From: Caldifarciminota bacterium
Lineage (GTDB): Bacteria; Hydrothermota; Tepidihabitantia; B3-TA06
Length of the DNA stretch: 64,000 nt
Assembly (NCBI GenBank): GCA_016934635.1
Contig: JAFGSK010000003.1
Coordinates: 161,718 to 225,717, forward strand
Reading direction: 5' to 3'
Position numbers and translations under genes: made by a program. Shown here piece after piece: positions 50,322 to 59,149 of the stretch; position 1 is the first letter of the stretch, and every line of letters begins with the position of its first letter. A model generated the notes under the pieces. It did no database searches. It was not told where the DNA came from and was given only the letters and a program-made list of their open reading frames with translations.

Positions 50322-52145
50322 ATGAGAAAAGTCTTGCTTATAGCAGTTATAGCGGTCAGCGCGGCGTTCGCATACAATGCCATGCTCGGAACTAAAGGTA
50401 CTTTCGAGACTTACGCAGCTGACTGTGAAAACATGGGGATGCTCAACCTGCTGAGTCCCCATCTTTACTTCATGATCGATGATATCCTAGGTGTCGGAGT
50501 TACAGGACTTGGCCCATCGGCAACAATCTCGTTTACTCCCTGGCACTATCTGGAGTTCAGCGTCTTCGCCAATACCGTTATAGCAATGGTCGAGCCTTTG
50601 TCAGGTATGGCTTACGCGGACGGCAACGGAGGCGGAATCGTCAAAGGAGGCGTCCCGATCTATCTCGGGTCCGAAAGGCGCTCGTTCATCGCACCCGGTG
50701 TTGCAGGCTTCATATACTACAAGCCCAGCCTCATGCATCTGGATCTTTCGAGCTGGGGCTACGGTAGCCTTGGCGCCGATATCGCCGGCTTAGGGTTCGG
50801 CGGTATGGGTCTCGTAACGGTCGATGTCAATTCCTGGTTCCGGCTTCACATTAACGGCGGCTACAGGAGCCTTTCAATTCAAAGCGGTTTTCTCTCGCTC
50901 AGCTCCATAGCCGGTATGGACATCATAAACAACTACCTTACCTCGAAGCCAACTATTTTCGATCCCCTGACCTTGAATAACCCGATTGCTACCGAGGCCG
51001 TGATGGCAGGCGTAAGCCTCGAGTTCTGGCCTGCCGAGTTTCTGGGGATTATCGTGGACGGCGTCGCCGAGGTGCCGCAAATCGATATGCGTAATTTCCT
51101 GAACTACGTGTATGTGGTTCCCGGTCTGCGACTGGGTCTGGGCGGTACGAGGACCAGGTTTAACATCGATCTCGGCGGCAAGTTCGACCTTCCGGACAAC
51201 ACCTCTGATCCCTTCGGATGGGCAGTTATGGGAGGTGTCGGGGTGGCTTTCGATCTCATGCCTGACCAGGGTATGCGTATCAAAGGGATAGTTGTGGACA
51301 GGGAGACCGCGGAACCTGTTGTAGGAGCAAAGGTGTACGTGAGCGGTCATCCCGGCACCATGGAGCCTTATATCACCGATACAGACGGCAGATTTACGCT
51401 CAAGGTTCCTGAAGGCGGATATACACTGGCTGCAGAACACCCAGACTACATTCCGCTTTATCTGGAATCGGATCTCATCGACCTGGAAGAAGGCATGGTG
51501 ATGCTGGAACTTGTCCCCAAGACCGCAGGCGCCGTGGTTATGGGAACGGTCTCAGATGAAGAGTCGAAGGTGCCGGTTTCCGCACAGATCGAATTCCAGA
51601 GATTGGATGCCGAGGTGGAAAGCATCAATGTGACCACGGATCCCGTAACCGGTTACTATAGGGCCGCAGTTCCTGACGGCTCCTACCGCTTGAACGTTAC
51701 CGCTTACGGTTACAAGAAAACCCACAAGAGCATGATGCTTGTGACAGGTGACGAGATAATCGTCGATTTCGCGCTCAAGCCTACGTTTGAGAAGGGCGTA
51801 GAGCCTGGGGAGATCGTCAGTTTACCTTCCATCTACTTTGAGAAAGGCGGTGACTGGATCAGTCAGTACGATTATTCTGTGCTCGAGGATGCGTTGCGGA
51901 TGCTTAAGACGAATCCCGGAGCCAGGGTGGAACTGCACGGTCATACCGACAGTGTGGGTGAAGCTGAAATGAACTATCACCTCTCTGTGAAACGCGCCGA
52001 AGCGGTCCGTCAATACCTGGTTCAACACGGTGTATCCGGTGATCGAATCAGGGTCATCGGATTCGGTGAATTCGAGCCCAAGGGCGATAACCGGACACGC
52101 AGCGGTCGCAAGGAAAACCGCCGTGTAGATATCGTTACTCTCTAG
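50322..52145 (+). CDS. Outer-membrane beta-barrel protein with two carboxypeptidase-regulatory-like repeats and an OmpA domain
   Basis: The 607-residue envelope protein has a signal peptide (1-19), a barrel-like N-terminal half with alternating aromatic strands (about 20-330), two carboxypeptidase-regulatory-like (CarboxypepD_reg) modules of about 75-85 residues ('GIVVDRETAEPVVGAKVYVSG' and 'GTVSDEESKVPVSAQIEFQ'), and an OmpA/MotB peptidoglycan-binding domain (about 500-607) with 'VELHGHTDSVGEAEMNYHLSVKRAEAVRQYL' and 'NRRVDI'. It anchors the outer membrane to the wall. The start ATG at 50322 follows GTAAGGAGGC. It is the first of three envelope genes. Confidence 0.87.
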   Translation: MRKVLLIAVIAVSAAFAYNAMLGTKGTFETYAADCENMGMLNLLSPHLYFMIDDILGVGVTGLGPSATISFTPWHYLEFSVFANTVIAMVEPLSGMAYADGNGGGIVKGGVPIYLGSERRSFIAPGVAGFIYYKPSLMHLDLSSWGYGSLGADIAGLGFGGMGLVTVDVNSWFRLHINGGYRSLSIQSGFLSLSSIAGMDIINNYLTSKPTIFDPLTLNNPIATEAVMAGVSLEFWPAEFLGIIVDGVAEVPQIDMRNFLNYVYVVPGLRLGLGGTRTRFNIDLGGKFDLPDNTSDPFGWAVMGGVGVAFDLMPDQGMRIKGIVVDRETAEPVVGAKVYVSGHPGTMEPYITDTDGRFTLKVPEGGYTLAAEHPDYIPLYLESDLIDLEEGMVMLELVPKTAGAVVMGTVSDEESKVPVSAQIEFQRLDAEVESINVTTDPVTGYYRAAVPDGSYRLNVTAYGYKKTHKSMMLVTGDEIIVDFALKPTFEKGVEPGEIVSLPSIYFEKGGDWISQYDYSVLEDALRMLKTNPGARVELHGHTDSVGEAEMNYHLSVKRAEAVRQYLVQHGVSGDRIRVIGFGEFEPKGDNRTRSGRKENRRVDIVTL

Positions 52146-52162
52146 GGTAATCGGAGGCTATA

Positions 52163-52666
52163 GTGAAAACGAAGATTACAGCGGGGGTCTTACTGGTTGC
52201 GGCGCTGGTTCAGATAGGAATTTCTGAAACTGAGATACTCGAAGTATCCGGTATTGGATTCGCGCTGAGCCGCGGCGAAGCCGATGCCCGAATCCAGGCG
52301 CAGCCGTTCATGCTTAGCATAATTGCTCATGCCGAAGAGGAGGGTGAAGAGACCGACTCTACCGATGTTTCCAGTTGGATAATCGATATGGCCGCAATGA
52401 GATTCGGATTCACGACCTTTTTTCTCGACGTACTTACTTTGGATGCCGGAAGCCTTGCGGCAGATATCCAGCCTGTCTCGGTTAACGAATACAATCAGAC
52501 CATTCTTGGGGATCGGATAGGCGAACTCGATCTCGGTATGTCTTTGATTTCCGGTCTTCCAGGTGGGGAAGGGAATCTGGTGCTCGAAGGAAAATCCTAC
52601 GAGGTGATTTTTTACAAAAAAGAGGTTACTAATACCTTTACTCGCTGGACTCAGATGTTGAAGTAA
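52163..52666 (+). CDS. Exported protein of unknown function
   Basis: The 167-residue protein has a signal peptide (1-21) followed by a mixed alpha/beta domain with an acidic loop (HAEEEGEETDSTD) and hydrophobic stretches around 70-115. No family was recognised. The start is GTG at 52163 behind CGGAGGCTATA, 17 bases after the OmpA-like gene, so they are probably cotranscribed and may act in the same envelope complex. Confidence 0.62.
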   Translation: MKTKITAGVLLVAALVQIGISETEILEVSGIGFALSRGEADARIQAQPFMLSIIAHAEEEGEETDSTDVSSWIIDMAAMRFGFTTFFLDVLTLDAGSLAADIQPVSVNEYNQTILGDRIGELDLGMSLISGLPGGEGNLVLEGKSYEVIFYKKEVTNTFTRWTQMLK

Positions 52667-52676
52667 GGTGTAAGCC

Positions 52677-53588
52677 TTGGTTCAGCTCTTACTTATATTA
52701 TGCGGGGCGTTCTGGGGCGACGTACAGATTCGCACCTGGGGGTCAATAAACATGAGTTACGGGCTGGGTCTGCCTGTATCTAATCGCCTTGAACTGGTTG
52801 AATTCGACCTGGGATACTCCCATATAGGCGGGGGTTTGGCGATTGCAGAATCGTACGGATTCAGGAAAGATGACCAGTTCATCGGCACCGTTATACCTCT
52901 GCATCTCACAATTCCCCTTTACCAGAAGATCCGTTTCGGGAAAACCGAAGCCTATTTCGAGCAGGAGATGCTGCTAAAGGTGAGAGGTTCCCCATGGGCG
53001 CAGCTGTGGGAAACGAGTAGTAATATAGGGTATCTTTCAGGAGCCAGTTGGATATCAAAGGCTCCTTATCTCGGACTGGAACTAACCGGGCGCTGGGTTC
53101 CGGTTAAAATCGCAGGAGTATACGTAACCTTGGGTGCTTTATTCGTAAGAAATGCACCTGATCATCTCTACTTGAATATCGGTGTTTCCACAGGTACTGC
53201 GGGGCCTGTTTCAGAACACAAGATCGGGCCTCGTCTCAAGATTGTCGGTGTTGTTTACGATGACGCCGAAACCGGTAACAGCAACGGCGTGATTGAACCC
53301 GGAGAAAAGGGCCGGCTTTTAGTGCTCCTCGTAAACAGTGGATTGCAGGATTCCAGGCCGATTACCTTGCAAGGGATTCTGCGCGACATAAAACTGGCAC
53401 AGTGTCTGAGCATATCATCTGTCAGCATTCCGTCCCTTGGAGCCAATCATTCGACTGAAGTAGCATTGCCTGTAACCGCGGCTTCCCAATTACCCGCTCT
53501 TCCTTTAAGGGTAAGGGTTTGGGGCAAGGATGAAGGGGGCAATCTGGTTGCGCCTGCCTATTTAGAAATTCCTACCACTAACCTGTGA
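52677..53588 (+). CDS. Exported barrel-like/CARDB-type envelope protein
   Basis: The 303-residue protein has a signal peptide (1-14) and a strand-rich body with many aromatic residues (about 20-180) that could form a small outer-membrane barrel, followed by an Ig-like module (about 185-300) with 'GVIEPGEKGRLLVLLVNSG' resembling CARDB domains. The start is TTG at 52677, with AAGGTGTAAGCC before it, 10 bases after the preceding stop. It is the third gene of the OmpA operon and ends the unit. The function is unknown. Confidence 0.6.
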   Translation: MVQLLLILCGAFWGDVQIRTWGSINMSYGLGLPVSNRLELVEFDLGYSHIGGGLAIAESYGFRKDDQFIGTVIPLHLTIPLYQKIRFGKTEAYFEQEMLLKVRGSPWAQLWETSSNIGYLSGASWISKAPYLGLELTGRWVPVKIAGVYVTLGALFVRNAPDHLYLNIGVSTGTAGPVSEHKIGPRLKIVGVVYDDAETGNSNGVIEPGEKGRLLVLLVNSGLQDSRPITLQGILRDIKLAQCLSISSVSIPSLGANHSTEVALPVTAASQLPALPLRVRVWGKDEGGNLVAPAYLEIPTTNL

Positions 53589-53669
53589 GTGTTGTAGCGA
53601 ATTTCCTACTCGACTATCGCTTCATTCATATTGAGGTATAAGGGATACGCTACTAAGCTTGAACCTCTC

Positions 53670-53697
53670 TTGACTCTTGAAAGATGGATAGTATACT
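53670..53697 (+). promoter_or_regulatory. Promoter of the ptsHI operon, placed for near-leaderless transcription
   Basis: TTGACT (53670-53675) and TATACT (53692-53697) with a 16-base spacer. Six bases later is GTG at 53704, the start of a 30-codon ORF. No other promoter of this quality lies between here and ptsH. Confidence 0.7.
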
Positions 53698-53703
53698 GCA
53701 ACT

Positions 53704-53796
53704 GTGCGTGAGGGCATTCGAGTTGCAGTTTTCGTTTTTCCGGACTCGAAAGCCCGAGATATTGCAAACTTAGTCAAACGTAAAAGGAGACTGTGA
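53704..53796 (+). CDS. 30-residue micro-ORF, first gene of the ptsHI transcript
   Basis: An open frame of 30 codons begins with GTG six bases after the -10 element and encodes VREGIRVAVFVFPDSKAR followed by a basic tail (KRKRR). Its TGA overlaps the GTG of the next micro-ORF (GTGA), the same coupling used elsewhere in the window. No homologue was recognised. It could be a leader peptide that opens the operon, or a genuine small protein. Confidence 0.45.
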   Translation: MREGIRVAVFVFPDSKARDIANLVKRKRRL

Positions 53797-53903
53797 ATCC
53801 AGTGCTTGCCATGATCCTTATTTTCGCACCTTATAGACCGTTGATATTTGATGGTCTCTTGGTTATGCTTTTTCCTGTAACTATCCTGGGAATCTTCATA
53901 TGA
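53793..53903 (+). CDS. 36-residue micro-ORF, hydrophobic, overlapping ptsH
   Basis: The 36 residues run from GTG at 53793, behind AAAAGGAGACT, to TGA at 53901-53903, which overlaps the ATG of ptsH (ATGA). The peptide is strongly hydrophobic (AMILIF, GLLVMLFPVTILGIFI) and could be a single membrane helix pair. Its ribosome site and overlaps at both ends argue that it is translated. Confidence 0.5.
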   Translation: MNPVLAMILIFAPYRPLIFDGLLVMLFPVTILGIFI

Positions 53904-54160
53904 AGACTCTTGAGATAGTGATAAAGAACGAGATAGGACTTCACGCCAGGCCAGCTGCCCAGTTCGTAAAGATAGCCGAAGGCTTTACCTCAGAGATATG
54001 GGTAACCAAGGACGGTATGCGGGTTAACGGAAAAAGCATTCTATCACTTTTGACCCTGGCTGCTGAGGAAGGCTCGATGCTTTTATTGGAGGCCGATGGT
54101 CCGGATGAGCATGAGGCCTTGGAAGCCCTGAAAAAGATACTTGAAGGGGATGGTGGATGA
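53900..54160 (+). CDS. ptsH: Phosphocarrier protein HPr
   Basis: The 86-residue HPr has the EI-phosphorylated His15 in GLHARPA and the regulatory Ser46 in GKSILSLLTL. It accepts phosphate from EI (the next gene) and normally passes it to sugar-specific EIIs or to regulators. No EII gene is in this window. The ATG at 53900 overlaps the stop of the hydrophobic micro-ORF and is probably coupled to it. Ser46 invites regulation by HPr kinase, which is not seen here. Confidence 0.94.
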   Translation: MKTLEIVIKNEIGLHARPAAQFVKIAEGFTSEIWVTKDGMRVNGKSILSLLTLAAEEGSMLLLEADGPDEHEALEALKKILEGDGG

Positions 54161-55923
54161 AGATCCTGCGCGGCATAGCCGTTTCTTCAGGTATAGGAAT
54201 AGGTAAAGCATTTCTTTTTACTTCCAAGCCGCCTGAACTTCGTCGGGTACGTATTCCTGAAAAGGGTATCGAAGGTGAAAAAGAACGACTTGCTGCCGTG
54301 ATTTCTTCCACCAGGAAAGAGCTTGTGGAGTTACAGGAAAAGATTAGTGCATCTTTGGGTTCTGAGTTTGCAGATTTCCTTGAGGTTCAGATACAGATCC
54401 TTACCGATCCGGCCCTACTTTCCGTTTGTTCCCGGAATATCGGCGAGGCTCAGAGTGCGGAGTACGCGTTTAGTAAAGCGGTCGCCGAGATAGCCCGTCC
54501 TCTGTTGGATGCTTCAGGTGGTTTGTTTAAGGAACGGCTGGCCGACATAGAGGACGTAACGAACCGTGTCCTTCGCAATCTGCTTTCCATGCCGTCGGTA
54601 TCCATAATCGATGTCGAGAAAAATTCGGTAGTCCTGGCACACAATATACCTCCATCGGAGATCGTATTACTGGACCCCAGGAAGGTCCAAGGGGTTGCAA
54701 CAGAGATAGGGGGAAGGACATCGCATATTGCTATTATTGCCAAGGCATTCGAGATCCCGGCTGTTTTAGGTGTGGAGAATTTGTGTGATAACCTGGAACT
54801 CCTTGAAGATGTGGTAGTGGATGGACAAAGGGGTCAGGTCCTTCTTTCGCCTACCAAACGCCGAATATCCACCTACAAAGAAGAATTAAAAGAGCTTAGG
54901 GCTTTTCGTAAATCTCTATATTCCAAGCAACCACCAAGGGTAGTGATTACCCTTGATGAAAGAAAGATCGATGTATCTGCCAACATTGAGTTGACCAGTG
55001 AGATTTACGCATTGAAAAGGTACGGTGCTCATGGGGTAGGGCTTTTTCGTACCGAGTACATCTTCCTGACTAAACGCAGGTTCCCTACCGAAGAGGAGCA
55101 GTACCGTATCTACAGCGAGGCTGCCTCCGAGCTGAAACCTCACCCGGTGATTATTCGAACCCTTGATATTGGCGGCGATAAAGTTCTGCCGGGTTATGAG
55201 GAAGCGAATCCTTTTCTTGGTTGGCGTGCCGTACGATTTCTTTTTGACCATGAAGAGATATTTCTAGAGCAGCTTCGCGCAATACTGCGTTCGTCCGCAC
55301 ACGGCAACGTTAAGATAATGTTCCCGATGATTTCTGCAATATCTGAGATAAGGTTTGCCAAAAGACTGTTGGAATCCGCCAAGGAACAACTCAAGGAAGC
55401 GGGACAAAAGTTCGATCCAGAGATGGAAGTAGGGATTATGGTGGAGATTCCGTCTGCGGCCCTTCTTGCAGATAAGTTCGCCAAGCACGTAGATTTCTTC
55501 AGCATAGGGACAAACGATCTTACTCAATACACCCTGGCCGTTGATCGCGGCAATGAAAAGATTTCAGAACTTTTCAATCACTATCATCCTGCGGTTCTTC
55601 AACTCATCAGACGGGTCATAGGTGCAGGGCACAAAGCTCATATCTGGGTTGGTGTCTGCGGCGAGATGGCTGCCGAGCCTTTGGGCATTGCATTACTGGC
55701 AGGATTGGGTGTAGATGAACTTTCAATGACACCTTGTGCGGTTCCTGTTGCTTGCAGGATTATACGAAATTCGCGAGTGGACGAACTCAGAAAGATTGCC
55801 TCGAAAGCCCTGGAATACTCGACTCCAACCGAAGTGATTCGTTATCTGAGAAGACAATTGAGCCGGACATACCCTGATTTGGCAAAGGTGTTCCTTGCCA
55901 GGAAGAGTGTATGTTACCTTTAG
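54157..55923 (+). CDS. ptsI: Phosphoenolpyruvate-protein phosphotransferase (PTS enzyme I)
   Basis: The 588-residue EI has the phospho-His190 site GGRTSH, 'FRTEYIF', 'RTLDIGGDKVL' with PEP-binding residues, 'NPFLGWRAVRF' and the C-terminal 'GVCGEMA' with its catalytic Cys. It transfers phosphate from PEP to HPr. The start ATG at 54157 overlaps the HPr stop (ATGA). The next gene starts 13 bases inside this one. Confidence 0.95.
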   Translation: MKILRGIAVSSGIGIGKAFLFTSKPPELRRVRIPEKGIEGEKERLAAVISSTRKELVELQEKISASLGSEFADFLEVQIQILTDPALLSVCSRNIGEAQSAEYAFSKAVAEIARPLLDASGGLFKERLADIEDVTNRVLRNLLSMPSVSIIDVEKNSVVLAHNIPPSEIVLLDPRKVQGVATEIGGRTSHIAIIAKAFEIPAVLGVENLCDNLELLEDVVVDGQRGQVLLSPTKRRISTYKEELKELRAFRKSLYSKQPPRVVITLDERKIDVSANIELTSEIYALKRYGAHGVGLFRTEYIFLTKRRFPTEEEQYRIYSEAASELKPHPVIIRTLDIGGDKVLPGYEEANPFLGWRAVRFLFDHEEIFLEQLRAILRSSAHGNVKIMFPMISAISEIRFAKRLLESAKEQLKEAGQKFDPEMEVGIMVEIPSAALLADKFAKHVDFFSIGTNDLTQYTLAVDRGNEKISELFNHYHPAVLQLIRRVIGAGHKAHIWVGVCGEMAAEPLGIALLAGLGVDELSMTPCAVPVACRIIRNSRVDELRKIASKALEYSTPTEVIRYLRRQLSRTYPDLAKVFLARKSVCYL

Positions 55924-56894
55924 TTCGTCAGATACCGGATCAGCTTGAGGACGGATGGGAAAGGGCAGGTGCAGCTATTCAAACACTTTCAGGGGATGTT
56001 CCGCGCAGCCTTCTGGTGTGCGGCATGGGAGGGTCAGGGATATCAGGAGACCTTATTCGAGGATTGCTGTTACACACCTCCCCTGTTCCGGTTGATGTGG
56101 TCAAGGATTATACCTTGCCCGGCTGGGTAGGAGAGGGGACCTTTGCAGCAGTAATCAGTTACTCGGGTAATACAGAGGAGGTTCTTGTCCTTTGGGATGC
56201 TCTCCGGCAACATAAGGTCAGGCGAATAGCAATCAGTTCAGGAGGCAAGCTTACCGAACTGGCTCGATCCGATGATGTAGCTGTGATTGAAGTCCCGACA
56301 GGTTACCCTCCTAGGGCCTCGATAGGCTATCTCTTTTCAGGGCTATTGAGACTCGTTCACTACTGGGGGCTTTATCCTCGAGCGGAACGAGAGCTTTTTG
56401 CCGCCACGGCACTCATCCGTTCCAGGATCGCTAAGTGGGAAGCGCAGGCTCAGAGCCTTGCCGAATCTTTGAAAGATACATTCCCTGTCATACACTGTCT
56501 TGGACAGCGTTTCAGCGCTTTGGGCTACAGGCTTGCCTGTGAAATAAACGAGAATGCCAAGATGCTGGCTCATGTCCACACCTTTCCTGAGATGAATCAC
56601 AACGAGATCAACGGTTTCGAGAAAGGCGTTGATGACAGGATAGTGCTTGTAATCCTTGATCCTGGCCACGATTTTTGCCATCCACGCAACCGCAGACGGG
56701 CGGAGATCATCGATAAGATGCTTCCCCGGTCCGTACCCAGATTCAGTATCCAAGCCGAGGGCGCAAGCCTGCTCGAACGTTTCATCTCTTTACTAGTTAT
56801 CGGCGATCTCCTGAGTGTGTATCTTGCCCAGGCTCGCGGAGTTGATCCTGTGCCTGTAAACTTCATCGAGCGATTGAAAAAGGAACTGGGGTGA
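55911..56894 (+). CDS. SIS-domain bifunctional phosphoglucose/phosphomannose isomerase
   Basis: The 327-residue enzyme has 'CGMGGSGISGDL' and 'AVISYSGNTEEVL' of the tandem SIS domain, and the catalytic 'NENAKMLAHVHTFPEMNHNEI' with the conserved MNHNEI of archaeal-type PGI/PMI enzymes. It interconverts glucose-6-P, mannose-6-P and fructose-6-P. Acting with PTS EI/HPr and an NDP-sugar enzyme suggests hexose phosphate entry into cell-wall precursors. The start ATG at 55911 is inside ptsI. Confidence 0.9.
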   Translation: MLPLVRQIPDQLEDGWERAGAAIQTLSGDVPRSLLVCGMGGSGISGDLIRGLLLHTSPVPVDVVKDYTLPGWVGEGTFAAVISYSGNTEEVLVLWDALRQHKVRRIAISSGGKLTELARSDDVAVIEVPTGYPPRASIGYLFSGLLRLVHYWGLYPRAERELFAATALIRSRIAKWEAQAQSLAESLKDTFPVIHCLGQRFSALGYRLACEINENAKMLAHVHTFPEMNHNEINGFEKGVDDRIVLVILDPGHDFCHPRNRRRAEIIDKMLPRSVPRFSIQAEGASLLERFISLLVIGDLLSVYLAQARGVDPVPVNFIERLKKELG

Positions 56895-57874
56895 AGGTCA
56901 TTATCCCGGCAGGCGGAAAGGGAAACAGGCTGCGTCCCCATACCCTTTTCACGCCGAAGCCGCTCCTTTTTGTTGCAGGCGATACGATAATCGGGCATAT
57001 CTTTTCTACAATCGAGGATTTAGAGATCGACGAGTACAGGGTTGTTTACTCGCCCGAGGGTTCCCTGCCCAGAATGCTAAAGGAGAGTTTTCCTGATAAG
57101 AATTTCACCTTCTGGGAGCAGGCAGAGCCTTTAGGACTCGGACACGCGGTGCTTCAGGGATTGGGAGGATTGAAAGATGAACCTGTACTCGTGCTTCTTT
57201 CCGATACCATCATTCCCTTCGATGTAGGCAAGGCCTTTGAAGGAGTGGTTGAGGGTGAAGGTTTCCTGGTTGCCAAGGAAGTCGATGATCCGGAAAGATT
57301 CGGTGTGATAGAGCTTCGAGGGGATTACGTTTCGAATATGATAGAGAAACCTTCCGAACCTGAATCCAACCTTGCCATATGCGGTGTCTACTACCTGCCG
57401 TCTGCAAAAAGACTCAGAGAGTCCTTGGAAGAGCTTGTTGTGAGAAACCAGAGAACCCGTGGAGAATACCAGTTGACCGATGCCCTGGCGATACTCGTAC
57501 GAAACGGAGAGAAGCTTAAGGCGGTAAAAGTCGATAAATGGATAGACTGCGGTACTTCCGAGGCATTGCTTGACGCAAACCGTGAACTGCTCAAGCTCAG
57601 GACCCGAATAGTTCCATTTGATGACTCTCTTATCAAGCCGCCTTGCTGGATCGGAGATCACGTACGAATCTGCAACTCAATCATAGGACCCAACGTTTCT
57701 GTTGCGAAAGAAGCATCTATCAAGAACTCAATAGTATCCGATGCGATTATTAACAGAGAAGCGAAGGTTGAAGGGATGGTGATAGATCGAGCTATAGTAG
57801 GGGAGAAGGCGGTTGTTAAACGTTCCAGCTCTTCACCTGATCTCGGTTCTTTTTCCCGACTCCAGGACCTCTAG
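56891..57874 (+). CDS. Sugar-phosphate nucleotidyltransferase (glucose-1-phosphate thymidylyl/uridylyl type) with hexapeptide tail
   Basis: The 327-residue enzyme has the nucleotide-binding signature 'MKVIIPAGGKGNRLRPHTLFTPKPLL', a metal-binding Asp in 'LVLLSDTIIPF', 'DDPERFGVIEL', 'DKWIDCGTSEALLDAN', and a C-terminal left-handed beta-helix segment ('NSIIGPNVSVAKEASIKNSIV'), as in RmlA/GlmU-like pyrophosphorylases. It makes an NDP-sugar from sugar-1-phosphate; the specific sugar is not readable. The start is GTG at 56891, overlapping the isomerase stop. Its last 42 bases overlap the convergent folC. Confidence 0.85.
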   Translation: MKVIIPAGGKGNRLRPHTLFTPKPLLFVAGDTIIGHIFSTIEDLEIDEYRVVYSPEGSLPRMLKESFPDKNFTFWEQAEPLGLGHAVLQGLGGLKDEPVLVLLSDTIIPFDVGKAFEGVVEGEGFLVAKEVDDPERFGVIELRGDYVSNMIEKPSEPESNLAICGVYYLPSAKRLRESLEELVVRNQRTRGEYQLTDALAILVRNGEKLKAVKVDKWIDCGTSEALLDANRELLKLRTRIVPFDDSLIKPPCWIGDHVRICNSIIGPNVSVAKEASIKNSIVSDAIINREAKVEGMVIDRAIVGEKAVVKRSSSSPDLGSFSRLQDL

Positions 57875-59143
57875 GGCCTCGCCAGCCACGTACACAGAAC
57901 CAGAGACGACCAGCAGGTCGTCAGTGCTCAATCCCGGAATAATCGTTTCGAGACCTTGTTTCACACTGGGGGTTTGGATGCATCGCGGATGGTATCTCGT
58001 GCATACCTTGAGCAGCTTTGCTCGCGGCTCGGCTCGCGCAAATCCAGCATCGGTTACGTAAATCTCAGTAAAGAATGGAGCAATGGTCTTAAGGATAGCT
58101 GATTTGTTTTTGTGCCTTGTTATCCCGATCAAAAGAAGGCGCCTCGAATGATTGGAGAAGTGAATACTCAAAGTTTTGGCAAGCGTGGCTGCTGACTCGG
58201 GGTTATGGCTCATATCCACTATTATCGTAGGTCGCTTTCTTATTACCTCGATCCGGGAAGGCAGCTTAATACTTCTGAATGCTTGTTTAACCGTGTTCGT
58301 ACTCAAGTCCATGCAAAGAACTAGAGAAGCGGCGATCGCCGCGGCTGCATTCTCGATCTGATGTGTACCCAGAACAGGAAGCATGAATTCGGTTTCAAAA
58401 CCGAGGCCCTTGTAGTATCCTTCCAGGCGTTCATGTGATTCGGAAACAAGCTCCGCAGAATAGTCCTTTCCCCAACGTATCCCCTTCGCCTTGATCTTGT
58501 GTATGATCCTCGATATTTCCGAGGCTACCCTCGGGCGCTGCGGTCCTACGATCACGTGTCTACCCGCTCTCAGTACACCGCACTTTTCAGCGGTAATCTT
58601 AGTAAGTGTGGAGCCAAGGGTCTGGGTGTGATCGTATCCTATCCTCGTGATCACCGATAACTCTGGATCAGTTACGTTCGTGGCGTCAAGCCTTCCGCCA
58701 AGGCCTATCTCGATCACGTTAACGGTGGTTTCTTCTTCAAGGAAGTAATAAAAGGCAGCAGTTGTTATCGCCTCGAAAAACGTTATCCTTGGTTCGTGAG
58801 ATAGGATCGCAGGTTTGAGTTGTTTTACTATCTCTGCAAACTTTTTTTCAGGTATTTTCCTTCCGGAAACATCGATCCTTTCTGTATAATCCCTGAGATG
58901 GGGTGAGGTGTAAAGCCCGACCCGTTCGCCGTGCCCTTGTAGTATCCTTGAAAGCATCGTTGCGGTGGAGCCTTTCCCTTTGGTGCCCGCTACCAGCACG
59001 ACGCGCTTAAGCCTTTCGTTAGGTTCGCCCAGTTTCCGTAAGAAGTCAATGTAGTTGTCGAGCTTGAATTCGTAGTTGCGGTATATCCAGCGCTCGAAGT
59101 CGATGAGGCTTGAAAGGAATTCGATGCTCTCCTTATAGGTCAT
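57833..59143 (-). CDS. folC: Folylpolyglutamate synthase / dihydrofolate synthase
   Basis: The 436-residue ligase has the P-loop 'VAGTKGKGSTATMLSRIL', 'GLYTSPHL' and 'EIGLGGRLDATNV', and the C-terminal domain with 'DMSHNPESAATLAK' (the conserved Mur-ligase-like His/Asn segment). It adds glutamate to folates. The start ATG at 59143 has no clear Shine-Dalgarno; TATACT lies five bases upstream but without a convincing -35. The 3' end overlaps the nucleotidyltransferase on the other strand by 42 bases. Confidence 0.92.
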   Translation of the reverse strand: MTYKESIEFLSSLIDFERWIYRNYEFKLDNYIDFLRKLGEPNERLKRVVLVAGTKGKGSTATMLSRILQGHGERVGLYTSPHLRDYTERIDVSGRKIPEKKFAEIVKQLKPAILSHEPRITFFEAITTAAFYYFLEEETTVNVIEIGLGGRLDATNVTDPELSVITRIGYDHTQTLGSTLTKITAEKCGVLRAGRHVIVGPQRPRVASEISRIIHKIKAKGIRWGKDYSAELVSESHERLEGYYKGLGFETEFMLPVLGTHQIENAAAAIAASLVLCMDLSTNTVKQAFRSIKLPSRIEVIRKRPTIIVDMSHNPESAATLAKTLSIHFSNHSRRLLLIGITRHKNKSAILKTIAPFFTEIYVTDAGFARAEPRAKLLKVCTRYHPRCIQTPSVKQGLETIIPGLSTDDLLVVSGSVYVAGEALEVLESGKRTEIR

Positions 59144-59149
59144 GGGTGA

